Source: Massilia sp. ST3
GTDB taxonomy: Bacteria > Pseudomonadota > Gammaproteobacteria > Burkholderiales > Burkholderiaceae_D
Assembly (NCBI RefSeq): GCF_018119405.1
Contig: NZ_JAGPWC010000037.1
Span: 1 to 47,052 of the forward strand
DNA: 47,052 bases
Direction: 5' to 3'
Shown here: positions 24,110 through 33,974 of the stretch, piece after piece
How positions within the stretch are numbered: position 1 is the stretch's first letter
How the letters are laid out: each line of letters opens with the position of its first letter
Made by a program: the position numbers and the translations under genes
Notes under the pieces: model-generated
Databases searched by the model: none
What the model saw: only the letters and a program-made list of their open reading frames with translations
Told to the model about the DNA's origin: nothing

Positions 24110-26044
24110 ATGGCTGTCATCTCCCTTTCTTCCGCCCAACTGGCCTTCGGCCACGTGGCGCTGCTCGACCATGCCGACTTTTCGCTGGAGGCGGGCGAGC
24201 GTGTCGGCCTGATCGGCCGCAACGGCACCGGCAAGTCCTCGTTGCTCAAGATTATCTCGGGCCGCTTCAAGCTCGACGACGGCCTGCTCGTCATGCAGCA
24301 GGGCCTGAATATCGCCTATGTCGAGCAGGAACCGGTGTTCGATCCCGAGCTCACCGTGTTCGAGGCCGTCGCCGCCGGCATGGGCGAGCAGCAGGCCATG
24401 CTGACCGAGTACGAGGACATCACCGGCAAGTTCGGCCAGGGCGACGACGAGGCGCTGATGGACCGCATGCACGAGCTGCAGTCGAAACTCGACGCCGTCG
24501 ACGGCTGGAACTTGGCCAACAAAGTCGACACCACCCTCGACCGCCTGAACCTCGCGCGCGACGCCCGCATGGGCAGCCTGTCGGGCGGGATGCAAAAGCG
24601 CGTGGCCCTGGCGGTGGCGCTGGTTTCCAGCCCGGACGTGCTGCTGCTCGATGAACCGACCAACCACCTCGACTTTACCTCCATCAAGTGGCTGGAAAGT
24701 CTGCTGCGCGAGTTCCGCGGCTCGGTGCTGTTCATCACCCACGATCGCAGCTTCCTCGACAACGTCGCCACCCGCATCGTCGAACTCGACCGCGGCCGCC
24801 TGTTGTCCTTCCCTGGCAATTTCTCGACCTACCAGGAACGCAAGCGCGAGCTGCTGGCCAACGAGGAAGTCGAGAACGCCAAGTTCGACAAGTTCCTGGC
24901 CCAGGAAGAAGTGTGGATCCGCAAGGGCGTGCAGGCGCGCCGAACCCGCGACGAAGGCCGCGTGCGGCGCCTGGAAGCGCTGCGCTTGCAGCGCGCCGCG
25001 CGCCGCGAGCAACAGGGCCAGATCAGGCTCGACGTAGGCACCGGCGAGCGCTCCGGCAAGATCGTGGCGGAACTCGAGAACGTGTCCAAGCGCTATGGCG
25101 ACAAGCAGGTCATCCAGGGGTTCAGCGCCACCATCCTGCGCGGAGACAAGGTCGGCCTGATCGGCCCCAACGGGGCCGGCAAGACCACGCTGCTGAAGAT
25201 CATCCTGGGCGAGGAAACCGCCGACAGCGGCAGCGTCAAGCTGGGCACGCGCCTGAACGTGGCCTACTTCGACCAGATGCGCGCCCAGCTCAACGAGGAG
25301 GCGAGCCTGGCCGACACGATTTCGCCGGGCAGCGACTGGGTCGAGGTGAACGGCCAGCGCAAGCACGTGATGACCTACCTGGGCGACTTCCTGTTCGCGC
25401 CGGAACGCGCGCGCTCGCCCGTCAAGTCGCTCTCGGGCGGCGAACGCAACCGCCTGCTGCTGGCGCGCCTGTTCGCCAAGCCGGCCAACTGCCTGGTGCT
25501 GGACGAACCGACCAACGATCTCGACATCGATACCCTCGAGCTGCTCGAGGAATTGCTCGAAGACTATAACGGCACCGTGTTTCTCGTCAGCCACGACCGT
25601 ACCTTTCTGGACAATGTCGTGACCCAGGTGATCGTGGCCGAAGGCGAAGGCCTGTGGCGCGAATACGTCGGCGGCTATACCGATTGGGAGCGCGTGAAGG
25701 CGGCCGGCCCGGTAGCCCAGCCGGTCAAGGCGCCGGAGGCGCCGAAGCCCGGCTCGACAAAAAATGATGGTATGTCATCTACCGCACAGAGCTCTTCCGG
25801 CAAGAAGGTAAAGTTGAGCTACAAGGAACAGCGCGAACTGGAGGAGCTTCCTCAGCTGATCGCGACTCTTGAAGATGAGCAGTCGGCGATTACGGCACAG
25901 CTGAATTCGCCGGACTTCTACAAGCAGAATCCCGGCGACGCGAAACGCATCAACGCGCGCTACGCCGAGATCGACGAACTGCTGCTCGACGCCTTGGAGC
26001 GCTGGGAGCGCATCGAAGCTCGCGCCAGGGGAGAGCAGCAATAA
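24110..26044 (+). CDS. uup: ABC-F ATPase Uup
   Basis: A 644-aa cytosolic protein with two ABC domains and no membrane segments. The first has Walker A GRNGTGKS (36-43), signature LSGGMQKR and LLLDEPTNHLDF. A charged linker around 260-310 follows. The second has GPNGAGKT (352-359), LSGGERNR and LVLDEPTNDLDI. The C-terminal ~70 residues (LSYKEQRELEELPQLIATLE and following) form the coiled coil that distinguishes Uup from other ABC-F proteins. These act on ribosomes, and Uup also affects transposon excision. The ATG at 24110 gives the usual MAVISLSSAQLAF start; the ribosome site is weak. Confidence 0.93.
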   Translation: MAVISLSSAQLAFGHVALLDHADFSLEAGERVGLIGRNGTGKSSLLKIISGRFKLDDGLLVMQQGLNIAYVEQEPVFDPELTVFEAVAAGMGEQQAMLTEYEDITGKFGQGDDEALMDRMHELQSKLDAVDGWNLANKVDTTLDRLNLARDARMGSLSGGMQKRVALAVALVSSPDVLLLDEPTNHLDFTSIKWLESLLREFRGSVLFITHDRSFLDNVATRIVELDRGRLLSFPGNFSTYQERKRELLANEEVENAKFDKFLAQEEVWIRKGVQARRTRDEGRVRRLEALRLQRAARREQQGQIRLDVGTGERSGKIVAELENVSKRYGDKQVIQGFSATILRGDKVGLIGPNGAGKTTLLKIILGEETADSGSVKLGTRLNVAYFDQMRAQLNEEASLADTISPGSDWVEVNGQRKHVMTYLGDFLFAPERARSPVKSLSGGERNRLLLARLFAKPANCLVLDEPTNDLDIDTLELLEELLEDYNGTVFLVSHDRTFLDNVVTQVIVAEGEGLWREYVGGYTDWERVKAAGPVAQPVKAPEAPKPGSTKNDGMSSTAQSSSGKKVKLSYKEQRELEELPQLIATLEDEQSAITAQLNSPDFYKQNPGDAKRINARYAEIDELLLDALERWERIEARARGEQQ

Positions 26045-26083
26045 CGAACCAGGCAAGCAGGCCAGGCGCCTGCCATTGAATAC

Positions 26084-26827
26084 ATGACCGAGAACAACGA
26101 ACCCCATGTCGTTTCACAGCCGCCCGCGGCGCTCTCGGTCGATGCTCCCGCAGTGGACGTTCCATTCCTCAGCCGCGCCGCCTGGGCGCGGATCCTGCCT
26201 TTCGGCACCTATATCTTCTTCATCGTCCTCGGCGACATGCTCGAGCGCGCCGGCTTCGCCCGCGCCGAGCTGCGCTGGCTGTATCCGGTCCAGATCGGGG
26301 CCGTCGCCATCCTGCTGGCCGTGTTCTGGAAGCAGTACACGGAGCTGCGCCGCCCCTTCGTTCCCTTGGCGCAAGCGCTGCTTGCGGTCGCCGTCGGCGT
26401 GCTCGTGCTGGTGCTCTGGATTAATCTCGACAAGCCCTGGATGGTGGTCGGCTCCAGCCCCGGCTACGACCCGCGCACGGCGGGCGAGATCGACTGGCTC
26501 TTGGTGACGATCCGCATCGCCGGCGCCGCCCTGGTGGTGCCGGTCATGGAAGAACTGTTCTGGCGCGCCTTCCTGATGCGCTGGGTCGAAGCCGCCGATT
26601 TCGAGCGCGTCGATCCCGCCCGCGTCGGCCTCAAGGCGTTTCTAGTTCCCGTCGTGCTGTTCGGCTTCGAACACAACCTCTGGCTGGCCGGCATCGTCGC
26701 CGGCGTCGCCTACAGCCTGCTCTACATGCGGCACCGCAACCTGTGGTCGCCCGTGCTGGCCCACGCCGTCACCAATGGATTGCTGGGGATCTGGGTGGTG
26801 GCCACCGGCAGCTGGGCGTTCTGGTAA
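26084..26827 (+). CDS. CAAX-protease-related membrane protein, exosortase-locus type
   Basis: A 247-aa polytopic protein with about seven hydrophobic helices. It carries the CPBP/CAAX protease motifs: EELFWRAFLMR (the EExxxR glutamates), FGFEHN, and HAVTN near the C-terminus. This form is repeatedly found with exosortase/PEP-CTERM EPS loci, and the next gene is epsL. Role within the pathway is unknown; intramembrane proteolysis of an exported protein is the family-level expectation. It begins 39 nt after uup and may start the EPS transcript. The ribosome site is poor. Confidence 0.85.
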   Translation: MTENNEPHVVSQPPAALSVDAPAVDVPFLSRAAWARILPFGTYIFFIVLGDMLERAGFARAELRWLYPVQIGAVAILLAVFWKQYTELRRPFVPLAQALLAVAVGVLVLVLWINLDKPWMVVGSSPGYDPRTAGEIDWLLVTIRIAGAALVVPVMEELFWRAFLMRWVEAADFERVDPARVGLKAFLVPVVLFGFEHNLWLAGIVAGVAYSLLYMRHRNLWSPVLAHAVTNGLLGIWVVATGSWAFW

Positions 26828-26861
26828 TCCGACTGGCGTCACTTTCGAGAAGACAAACAAT

Positions 26862-28073
26862 ATGCTGAGTATCCGCTACCGTCCCCTGGCCGTCATGATC
26901 GGCGCCCTGTTCACCCTGCCCGCGGCGAGCGCGCTGGCGGCCCCGCCGGAAGAAGGCATGCGCCTCTACGGCGGCATCGGCTGGGCCTACGACGACAACC
27001 TGCTGCGCATCCCCGACAACGCGCGCCCGTTCCAGGGCAAGCGCGGCGATTCCTACCGCACCGCCGAGGCGGGCGTGGTCTACAACAAGCGCATCAGCCG
27101 CCAGCGCATCGCCGCCGTGGCCAAGGTGTCGAAGGTCAAGTTCGACCACTTCGACCAGCTCGACTACGACGGACGCGACCTCAGCGCCACATGGAACTGG
27201 GAGATCGGCAACAAGCTCGAGGGCAAGGCGGAGGCCAGCTACGCCCAGGTGCTGGCGCCCTATACCGATTTCTTCAGCAACGAGCGCAACCTGCGCCAGC
27301 AGCGCCGCCAGTTCTTCGATGCCGGCTACAAAATGCACCCGAGCTGGAAGCTGCGCGCCGGCGTGGCCCGCGACAAGTTCACCTACGAACTGCAGGCCCA
27401 GCGCTTCAACAACCGCACCGAAAAGGCGGCCGAGGTCGAACTGATCTACCAGCCCAAGAGCGGCAGCTCGGTCGGCCTGGTGGCGCGCCGCGTGGAAGGC
27501 GACTACCCCTTCCGCCGTCCCAACCGCATCAACCCGCTGCTGACCGACGACTTCACCCAGGACGAGCTGAAGGCGCGCGTGAACTGGCTCGCCACCGGCT
27601 CGACCACCCTGCAGGCCCTGGTCGGCTATGTCCGGCGCGAGCAGCCGTCCTTCGGCGAAGGCAAGACCAGCGGCGTCAACGGCCGCGTCACGGCCTTGTA
27701 CCAGCCGCGTGGCAAGGTCACCTACAGCGCCTCGGTGTGGCGCGAGTTCGCCCCGATCGAGAGCACCATCGTCAGCTACACCCTGAACAAGGGCGCGATG
27801 CTGGGCGCGACCTGGGCGGCCACCGGCAAGATCAAGGTCGACGCCAGCGCCATCTACGAAAAGCGCGACTACGCCGCGCGCCGCGAATTCCTCGGTTCGA
27901 ACGACCTGAGCGATGCGATCCGCTCGGCCAACCTGCGCGCCACCTGGCAGGTCAAGCGCAAGATCCAGGTCCAGGCCGGCTACTCGCACCAGGCGCGCAG
28001 CGGCTCGGCCGTGCTCGGCACCAGCCGCTTCGACGCCAACGTGGTGCAGGTCAGCGCCAACGTGCTGTTCTAA
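26862..28073 (+). CDS. epsL: EpsL-type outer-membrane polysaccharide protein
   Basis: A 403-aa beta-barrel candidate. Signal peptide 1-~28 (ends ALAAP), then a long series of alternating hydrophobic/polar strands (VELIYQPKSGSSVGLVARR and others) ending in ANVLF, the C-terminal aromatic residue typical of barrels. The opening PPEEGMRLYGGIGWAYDDNL fits the EpsL family associated with exosortase-B loci. It may form or assist the outer-membrane exit for EPS. I chose the ATG at 26862 because the signal peptide starts there (GAGAAG upstream). It lies between the CAAX-type gene and the initiating sugar transferase. Confidence 0.87.
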   Translation: MLSIRYRPLAVMIGALFTLPAASALAAPPEEGMRLYGGIGWAYDDNLLRIPDNARPFQGKRGDSYRTAEAGVVYNKRISRQRIAAVAKVSKVKFDHFDQLDYDGRDLSATWNWEIGNKLEGKAEASYAQVLAPYTDFFSNERNLRQQRRQFFDAGYKMHPSWKLRAGVARDKFTYELQAQRFNNRTEKAAEVELIYQPKSGSSVGLVARRVEGDYPFRRPNRINPLLTDDFTQDELKARVNWLATGSTTLQALVGYVRREQPSFGEGKTSGVNGRVTALYQPRGKVTYSASVWREFAPIESTIVSYTLNKGAMLGATWAATGKIKVDASAIYEKRDYAARREFLGSNDLSDAIRSANLRATWQVKRKIQVQAGYSHQARSGSAVLGTSRFDANVVQVSANVLF

Positions 28074-28110
28074 CAGGTACTTGTGGATACCAAGAGAAAA
28101 GACGTGAAAC

Positions 28111-29493
28111 ATGACGGTCAACGACATTCCGATTATCTCGTTCTTCCAGCGCGTGCTCGATCCCCTGATCGTCATGGGAACCCTGTATCTCGCCACGCTG
28201 GTCTACGGCGAGCCGTTCTCGGGATATTCGCTGGTGCTGATGATCCTCGCGTTCTTCATCTCGTCCTCGGTCTACCAGCACATCGACCCCTACCGCACCT
28301 GGCGCAGCGGACGCATGCTGGCCTATGCGCGCGACACCGTGTTCGGCTGGTGCGTGACGATCGCGGTGCTGTACTTCCTCGGCTCGGCGAGCGGCCTCAA
28401 GTACTACTATGACGAGCGCGTGCTGCTGGCCTGGTTCATCGCCACGCCGGTCACGATCCTGGTCAGCCACATCGCGGTGCGCCGCGCCACCGGCAGCCGC
28501 GACCGCGCCGACGAGGTGCGCTCGATCGTGGTGGTGGGCGCCAACGACGTCGGCATCAAGTTCGCCGGCGTGTGCGACCGCCACCCGAACCTGTTCATGC
28601 AGGTGCGCGGCTTCTTCGACGACCGCGCCGACGAACGCCACCCCAGCACCCTGGTGCATCCGATGCTGGGCAAGATGGCCGACGTGGCCGCCTACGTGCG
28701 CCAGCACAACATCAAGATGATCTTCATCAGCCAGCCGATCTCGGCCCAGCCGCGCATCCGCAAGCTGATCGACGAACTGAAGGACACCACGGCCTCGGTC
28801 TACTTCCTGCCCGACGTGTATGTGTTCGACCTGATGCAGGCGCGCTTCGATACCGTCGGCGGCATGCCGGTGATCGCCATCAGCGAGACGCCCTTCATGG
28901 GCTTTAACAGCGTGCTCAAGCGCGGCAGCGACATCGTGGTGTCCCTGGTTGCCCTGGTCCTGCTGGCGCCCCTGATGCTGGTGATCGCGCTTGCCGTCAA
29001 GCTCAGTTCTCCCGGCCCCGTGATCTTCAAGCAGCGCCGCTACGGCTTGTATGGCGAAGAGATCTATGTCTACAAGTTCCGCTCCATGACCGTGACCGAC
29101 GACGGTCCGGTGGTGGTGCAGGCCAAGAAGGACGACCAGCGCGTGACCCGGGTCGGCGGCTTCCTGCGCCGCACCTCGCTCGACGAGCTGCCCCAGTTCA
29201 TCAACGCCCTGCAGGGCCGCATGAGCATCGTCGGCCCGCGGCCGCACGCAGTGGCCCACAACGAGCAGTACCGCAAGCTGATCAAGGGCTACATGCTGCG
29301 CCACAAGGTGCGGCCCGGCATCACTGGCTGGGCCCAGGTGAACGGCTTGCGCGGCGAGACCGCCACTCTCGACAAGATGGAAGCGCGCATCCAGTACGAC
29401 CTGGACTACCTGCGCAACTGGTCGCTGTGGCTGGACCTGTGGATCATCCTGAAGACGGTGAAGGTGGTGTTTACCCGGGAAAACGCGCATTGA
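28111..29493 (+). CDS. Undecaprenyl-phosphate sugar phosphotransferase (initiating transferase, WcaJ/EpsB-like)
   Basis: A 460-aa inner-membrane enzyme that would put the first sugar-1-phosphate (typically glucose) on undecaprenyl phosphate. Residues 1-~115 hold four or more membrane helices. A CoA-binding-like Rossmann segment (VVGANDVGIKFAGV) follows. From ~268, the bacterial sugar transferase domain begins KRGSDIVVSLVALVLLAP, with SPGPVIFKQRRYG, YKFRSM, RVTRVGGFLRRTSLDELPQ and MSIVGPRPH. All catalytic landmarks are present. It starts 37 nt after epsL and commits the EPS repeat unit. The sugar is not determined by sequence alone. Confidence 0.92.
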   Translation: MTVNDIPIISFFQRVLDPLIVMGTLYLATLVYGEPFSGYSLVLMILAFFISSSVYQHIDPYRTWRSGRMLAYARDTVFGWCVTIAVLYFLGSASGLKYYYDERVLLAWFIATPVTILVSHIAVRRATGSRDRADEVRSIVVVGANDVGIKFAGVCDRHPNLFMQVRGFFDDRADERHPSTLVHPMLGKMADVAAYVRQHNIKMIFISQPISAQPRIRKLIDELKDTTASVYFLPDVYVFDLMQARFDTVGGMPVIAISETPFMGFNSVLKRGSDIVVSLVALVLLAPLMLVIALAVKLSSPGPVIFKQRRYGLYGEEIYVYKFRSMTVTDDGPVVVQAKKDDQRVTRVGGFLRRTSLDELPQFINALQGRMSIVGPRPHAVAHNEQYRKLIKGYMLRHKVRPGITGWAQVNGLRGETATLDKMEARIQYDLDYLRNWSLWLDLWIILKTVKVVFTRENAH

Positions 29494-29610
29494 GCGGGTC
29501 TTGATGCGGAGCGCATCGGTTCATTGGTCAATTGCTAAAAGTAATTAATTTGCGCTAAAGCACGCGCATTTTCATGTGAACACACGCGAAAGTACGGAGG
29601 GGCAACGTTT

Positions 29611-29630
29611 TACTTAAATCCTACTTAAAT
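29611..29630 (+). repeat. Direct repeat TACTTAAAT x2 upstream of gmd
   Basis: TACTTAAAT occurs at 29611-29619 and 29622-29630, start to start 11 nt, about one helical turn. It lies 26 nt before the predicted -35 box of the gmd promoter in an otherwise gene-free 260-nt gap. The spacing fits a dimeric activator site. Confidence 0.45.
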
Positions 29631-29655
29631 GAGGTGCGCACGATTGGCCGCTTGC

Positions 29656-29683
29656 TTGCATGACCATGCGTGCTGCGTAAAAT
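29656..29683 (+). promoter_or_regulatory. Sigma-70-like promoter of the gmd-fcl part of the EPS locus
   Basis: TTGCAT (29656-29661), a 16-nt spacer, then TAAAAT (29678-29683), placing the start about 65 nt upstream of gmd. It suggests a second transcription unit within the EPS locus. Confidence 0.45.
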
Positions 29684-29753
29684 CGTTGATGAGTTTGCAA
29701 GTTTCCGGCGGGCCGCCTGCCTCTCGGTACAACAAGAACGAGGACACAAGAAC

Positions 29754-30869
29754 ATGAAGAAGGCACTGATCACCGGTGTGACGGGGCAGGATGGCTCCTA
29801 TCTTGCGGAACTGCTGCTTGCGAAAGGTTACGAGGTCCACGGCATCAAGCGGCGCGCCTCGCTGTTCAATACCGATCGCATCGACCACATCTACCAGGAC
29901 CCGCATGCGGACAACCCGCGCCTGCTCCTGCACTACGGCGACCTGACCGACACCTCGAACCTGACGCGCATCATCGCCCAGGTCCAGCCGGACGAGGTGT
30001 ACAACCTGGGCGCCATGAGCCATGTGGCGGTGTCCTTCGAGTCGCCCGAGTACACGGCCGACGTCGACGCCATCGGCACCCTGCGCCTGCTGGAGGCGAT
30101 CCGTTTCCTGGGCCTGGAAAAGAAGACCCGCTTCTACCAGGCCTCCACCTCCGAACTCTACGGCCTGGTGCAGGAAACCCCGCAGCGCGAGAGCACGCCT
30201 TTCTATCCGCGCAGCCCCTATGCGGTGGCCAAGCTCTACGCCTACTGGATCACTGTCAATTACCGCGAAGCCTATGGGATGTATGCCTGCAACGGCATCC
30301 TGTTCAACCACGAATCCCCGCGCCGCGGCGAGACTTTCGTCACCCGCAAGATCACGCGCGCGCTGGCCAATATCGCCCAGGGCCTGGAGCGCGAGCTCTA
30401 CCTGGGCAACCTGGACGCGCTGCGCGACTGGGGCCATGCGCGCGACTACGTCCACATGCAGTGGCTGATGCTGCAGCAGGACAAGCCCGAGGACTTCGTG
30501 ATCGCCACCGGCCGCCAGTATTCGGTGCGCCATTTCGTCGAGGCGGCCGCCGGCGAGCTCGGCATCGAGATCGCCTGGCAAGGCGAGGGCCTGCACGAGC
30601 GCGGCCTGGTAGCGCGCGTGCATGGCGACAAGGCGCCGGGCGTGGCGCCCGGCCAGCCGATCGTGGCGATCGATCCGCAATATTTCCGTCCCACCGAGGT
30701 GGACACCCTGCTGGGCGACCCCAGCCGGGCGCGCGAGCGCCTGGGCTGGGAGCCGACGACCAGTTTCGAAGCGATGGTGCAGGAGATGGTGGCGCACGAC
30801 CTGGAAACGGCGCGCCGCCACAAGCTGCTCGCATCGCATGGCTACAACGTTGCACTTTCACTGGAGTAA
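29754..30869 (+). CDS. gmd: GDP-mannose 4,6-dehydratase
   Basis: A 371-aa extended SDR making GDP-4-keto-6-deoxymannose from GDP-mannose. NADP-binding motif [17 protein letters not shown] at residues 6-22, [13 protein letters not shown], the catalytic STSELYG with Thr/Glu, then the [10 protein letters not shown] motif (Tyr, Lys). [19 protein letters not shown] and [16 protein letters not shown] are diagnostic for Gmd. The ATG at 29754 has GAGGA upstream and gives the usual MKKALITG start. fcl follows 2 nt later, so the pair should supply GDP-L-fucose to the EPS. Confidence 0.96.
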   Translation: MKKALITGVTGQDGSYLAELLLAKGYEVHGIKRRASLFNTDRIDHIYQDPHADNPRLLLHYGDLTDTSNLTRIIAQVQPDEVYNLGAMSHVAVSFESPEYTADVDAIGTLRLLEAIRFLGLEKKTRFYQASTSELYGLVQETPQRESTPFYPRSPYAVAKLYAYWITVNYREAYGMYACNGILFNHESPRRGETFVTRKITRALANIAQGLERELYLGNLDALRDWGHARDYVHMQWLMLQQDKPEDFVIATGRQYSVRHFVEAAAGELGIEIAWQGEGLHERGLVARVHGDKAPGVAPGQPIVAIDPQYFRPTEVDTLLGDPSRARERLGWEPTTSFEAMVQEMVAHDLETARRHKLLASHGYNVALSLE

Positions 30870-30871
30870 AC

Positions 30872-31867
30872 GTGTCGAATTCTTCGCAGCCCCGTATCTA
30901 CGTCGCCGGCCATCGCGGCCTGGTCGGCTCGGCCATCGTGCGCGTCCTGCGCGCCCAGGGCCATACCAACATCGTCACCCGCACCCACGCCGAACTGGAA
31001 CTCACCGACCAGGCCCAGGTGCGCGAGTTCTTCCGTACCGAAGGCATCGACCAGGTCTACCTGGCGGCGGCCAAGGTGGGCGGCATCCACGCCAACAACA
31101 CCTATCCGGCCGAGTTCATCTACGACAACATGATGGTGCAGGCCAATGTCGTGCACGAGGCATGGCGCGCCGGCGTGCGGAAGCTGCTCTTCCTCGGCTC
31201 CTCGTGCATCTATCCGCGCCTGGCGGCCCAGCCGATCCGCGAGGAATACCTGATGAACGGCATCCTCGAGCCGACCAACGAACCCTATGCGATGGCCAAG
31301 ATCGCCGGCATCAAGCTGTGCGAGAGCTACAACCGCCAGTACGGCACCGACTACCGCAGCGTGATGCCGACCAACCTGTATGGCCCGGGCGACAACTACC
31401 ACCCGGAAAACAGCCACGTGATTCCGGCCCTGCTGCGCCGCTTCCACGAAGCCAAGACGGGCGGGGCGCAGGAAGTCGTGATCTGGGGCAGCGGCAAGCC
31501 GATGCGCGAATTCCTCTACGTCGACGACATGGCCGCCGCCAGCGTCTACGTGATGAACCTGCCGCACGAGGTGTACGCGGCGAATACCGACCCGATGCAC
31601 TCGCACATCAATGTCGGCACCGGCCAGGACGTCACCATCGCCGAGCTGGCGCGCCTGGTGGGCGAGACCGTCGGCTACCACGGCCGCATCGTGTTCGACG
31701 CCGGCAAGCCGGACGGTACGCCGCGCAAGCTGCTCGACGTGTCCAAGCTCGAGGCGCTGGGCTGGCGCGCCAGCACGCCGCTGGCGGAGGGCCTGCGCCG
31801 CGCCTACGACGCCTACCTGGCCCAGCAGGAGGAAAACGCGCCGGAGCCGGCGATGGCCGCGGCCTGA
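30872..31867 (+). CDS. fcl: GDP-L-fucose synthase
   Basis: A 331-aa SDR, the epimerase/reductase that completes GDP-L-fucose synthesis. [13 protein letters not shown] gives the nucleotide-binding loop; [10 protein letters not shown] carries the catalytic Ser and Cys region; [15 protein letters not shown] carries Tyr and Lys; [20 protein letters not shown] and [14 protein letters not shown] are typical. It starts with GTG at 30872, 2 nt after gmd, with GGAG at 30862-30865. A short Ala/Glu-rich C-terminal tail ([12 protein letters not shown]) is an unusual but harmless extension. Confidence 0.95.
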   Translation: MSNSSQPRIYVAGHRGLVGSAIVRVLRAQGHTNIVTRTHAELELTDQAQVREFFRTEGIDQVYLAAAKVGGIHANNTYPAEFIYDNMMVQANVVHEAWRAGVRKLLFLGSSCIYPRLAAQPIREEYLMNGILEPTNEPYAMAKIAGIKLCESYNRQYGTDYRSVMPTNLYGPGDNYHPENSHVIPALLRRFHEAKTGGAQEVVIWGSGKPMREFLYVDDMAAASVYVMNLPHEVYAANTDPMHSHINVGTGQDVTIAELARLVGETVGYHGRIVFDAGKPDGTPRKLLDVSKLEALGWRASTPLAEGLRRAYDAYLAQQEENAPEPAMAAA

Positions 31868-32007
31868 CTGTTCGGCAGAGTGTTAATTGACGTACAGAGG
31901 GCCAATCGTGCGCTCCCCAGAATGGATGAGTCCAGCGCGCTCAGGCTCAATGAGGGACCAACGAGGGGCAAAACGGGGTTCTTGAACCACGGATACGAAT
32001 AAAAACA

Positions 32008-32024
32008 GGGCGGCGAGGCCGCCC
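32008..32024. other. Perfect hairpin just before the epsD ribosome site
   Basis: GGGCGGC (32008-32014), loop GAG, GCCGCCC (32018-32024), 7 nt ahead of the GAGGAG of epsD. No T-run follows, so it is not a terminator. It could stabilise the transcript or modulate epsD translation. The rest of the 175-nt fcl-epsD gap shows no other supported feature. Confidence 0.4.
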
Positions 32025-32042
32025 ATTACGCGAGGAGTCATC

Positions 32043-33095
32043 TTGAAAACCTTCCACTTGGCAGCCATGCACACCACCATCCCATCCACTCCCAAGCGCG
32101 CGCTGTGTGCGGCGCTGATCCTGGCCACCGCCGCGCTGGCCGGTTGCGGCGACAAGGAAAAGGCGGCGAAACCGGGCCAGGCCCTGGCCAGCGTCAACGG
32201 CGAGGAAATCACGGTGCTGCAGCTGAACGAGGAAATGCAGCGCGCCGGCGTGCCCGCCGCCCAGCAGCAGGTCGCCAGCAAGCAGCTGCTGCAGGCCCTG
32301 ATCGACCGCCAGCTGCTCGAGAGCGAAGCCGCCAAGGAAAAGCTGGACCGCGATCCCAAGGTGATGCAGGCGATCGAGCGCGCACGTTCCCTGATCATCG
32401 CCCAGGCCTACATGCAGAAGCGCCTCGGCGAGCCGGCCCGTCCGACCCCGGCCGAGGTCGAGGCCTACTTCAACAAGAACCCGCAGTTCTTCGCCAACCG
32501 CAAGCAGTTCGCCATGAACCAGCTGGTGGTCCCGGCCGCCGCCCTCACGCCCGAGCTGCGCAGCGCCGTCGACAGCGCCAAGTCGCTGGAGGAAGTGGCC
32601 GTACTGCTGGATGCGCGCAAGGTCCAGTACGGCCGCGCCCAGGTCACCCGCAGCACCGCCGACCTGAATCCGCAAGTCGCTTCCAAGCTGCTGTCGATGC
32701 CGAAAGGCCAGATCTTCGTCGTCAAGGAAGGCGAGCGCGCCCTGATGATCTCGATCGCCGACGTGCGCGACGCGCCCGTCACCCTGGCCATCGCCGCGCC
32801 CCAGATCACCAAGTACCTGACGAACCAGAAGAACAAGGAACTGGCCCAGGCCGAGATCCAGCGCCTGCGTTCGACCGCCAAGATCGAGTACCTGAACAAG
32901 GACATGGCCCCGACCGGCAAGGAGCCGGGCCTGCCCACCACCGCGCCTGGCGTAGGTGGTCCGGCGGCCGCGCCGGAACCGGCCGCGCTGGCCCACGACG
33001 CCGCACCGGCGCCGGCAGCCGACGCTGCGGCAGCGGGTGCAGCCAACACGACCGACGAAGCCGCGGTGAGCCGCGGCGTGGCCGGTCTCAAGTAA
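32043..33095 (+). CDS. epsD: EpsD-type peptidyl-prolyl isomerase-like lipoprotein
   Basis: A 350-aa envelope lipoprotein. Signal peptide with lipobox ALAGC (Cys35), then a SurA-N-like helical region (LASVNGEEITVLQLNEEMQ, QALIDRQLLESEA) and a parvulin-like middle segment. The C-terminal ~55 residues are Ala/Pro-rich. EpsD proteins sit beside epsE/F/G in exosortase-B EPS loci and presumably help fold export components. I chose the TTG at 32043: GAGGAG lies 5 nt upstream, and the signal peptide reads through from there. The ATG at residue 9 has no ribosome site. Confidence 0.85.
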   Translation: MKTFHLAAMHTTIPSTPKRALCAALILATAALAGCGDKEKAAKPGQALASVNGEEITVLQLNEEMQRAGVPAAQQQVASKQLLQALIDRQLLESEAAKEKLDRDPKVMQAIERARSLIIAQAYMQKRLGEPARPTPAEVEAYFNKNPQFFANRKQFAMNQLVVPAAALTPELRSAVDSAKSLEEVAVLLDARKVQYGRAQVTRSTADLNPQVASKLLSMPKGQIFVVKEGERALMISIADVRDAPVTLAIAAPQITKYLTNQKNKELAQAEIQRLRSTAKIEYLNKDMAPTGKEPGLPTTAPGVGGPAAAPEPAALAHDAAPAPAADAAAAGAANTTDEAAVSRGVAGLK

Positions 33096-33138
33096 ATCAA
33101 CGATCCGGACGACACAAACTGAACAACAAGGAGCAATC

Positions 33139-33927
33139 ATGAAACGACTCGTGAAGTGGATGATGGCCGCCGCACTCGTGCTGAGCTTTGGCATGGCGGG
33201 CGCCCAGGAAGTCAAGCTGGGCGCAGGCGACGTGGTCAAGATGTCGGTCTACGGCAGCCCCGACCTGTCGGTCGAGACCCGCGTCAGCGAAACCGGCAAC
33301 ATCACCTTCCCGCTGCTGGGCCAGGTGGCGGTGGGCGGCCTGTCGGTCGCCGAAGCGGAGAAGAAGATCGGCAACCTGCTCGAGAAGGGCGGCTACCTCA
33401 AGAAGGCCCAGGTCAACATGCTGGTGACCACCCTGGCCAGCCAGCAGGTCTCGGTGCTGGGCTATGTCAACCGCCCGGGCCGCTATCCGGTCGAAGGCCG
33501 GCGCAAGGTGCTCGACCTGCTGGCCATGGCCGGCGGCATGCACGGCGAGGGTGGCGACCAGATCAGCCTGGTGCGTACCCGCGACGGCAAGACCACCCGC
33601 GAGACCATCGACGTGGTCGAGATGGTGCGCAAGGGCGAACTCGACAAGGACTACGAGGTGGCCGGCGGCGACATCATCTACGTCGAGCGCGCCCCGCGCG
33701 CCTACGTCACCGGGGAAGTCCAGCGTCCGGGTCCGTTCCGCCTCGAGCGCGGCATGACCGTCCAGCAGGCCGTCTCGGCCGGCGGCGGCCTGAGCCCGCG
33801 CGGCAGCAACAACGGCATGAAGATCACCCGCCGCGACGCCAGCGGCAACCCGGTGACCATCAATGTCAAGGCCAGCGATCCGGTCCAGGTGGACGACGTG
33901 ATCACCGTGCGCGAGAGCTGGTTCTAA
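33139..33927 (+). CDS. epsE: Polysaccharide export protein EpsE (Wza/OPX family)
   Basis: A 262-aa periplasmic/outer-membrane export protein. Signal peptide 1-22 (MKRLVKWMMAAALVLSFGMA). The polysaccharide export domain follows (LGAGDVVKMSVYGSPDLS, ITFPLLGQVAVGGLSVAEAE), then two SLBB domains (VSVLGYVNRPGRYPVEG and AYVTGEVQRPGPFRLERGM). No lipobox is seen, unlike Wza. AAGGAG precedes the ATG by 6 nt. It lies between epsD and epsF, the arrangement expected for a trans-envelope Wza-Wzc-like conduit. Confidence 0.93.
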   Translation: MKRLVKWMMAAALVLSFGMAGAQEVKLGAGDVVKMSVYGSPDLSVETRVSETGNITFPLLGQVAVGGLSVAEAEKKIGNLLEKGGYLKKAQVNMLVTTLASQQVSVLGYVNRPGRYPVEGRRKVLDLLAMAGGMHGEGGDQISLVRTRDGKTTRETIDVVEMVRKGELDKDYEVAGGDIIYVERAPRAYVTGEVQRPGPFRLERGMTVQQAVSAGGGLSPRGSNNGMKITRRDASGNPVTINVKASDPVQVDDVITVRESWF

Positions 33928-33974
33928 GGTTCCGGCTCGTCGGTTTGTCCATCTCTGTCGTAAAGGTTTAAGCC

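Noticed and set aside
32008..32024. Terminator between fcl and epsD
   Set aside because: The hairpin is perfect but followed by ATTACG rather than a T-run, and it adjoins the epsD ribosome site.
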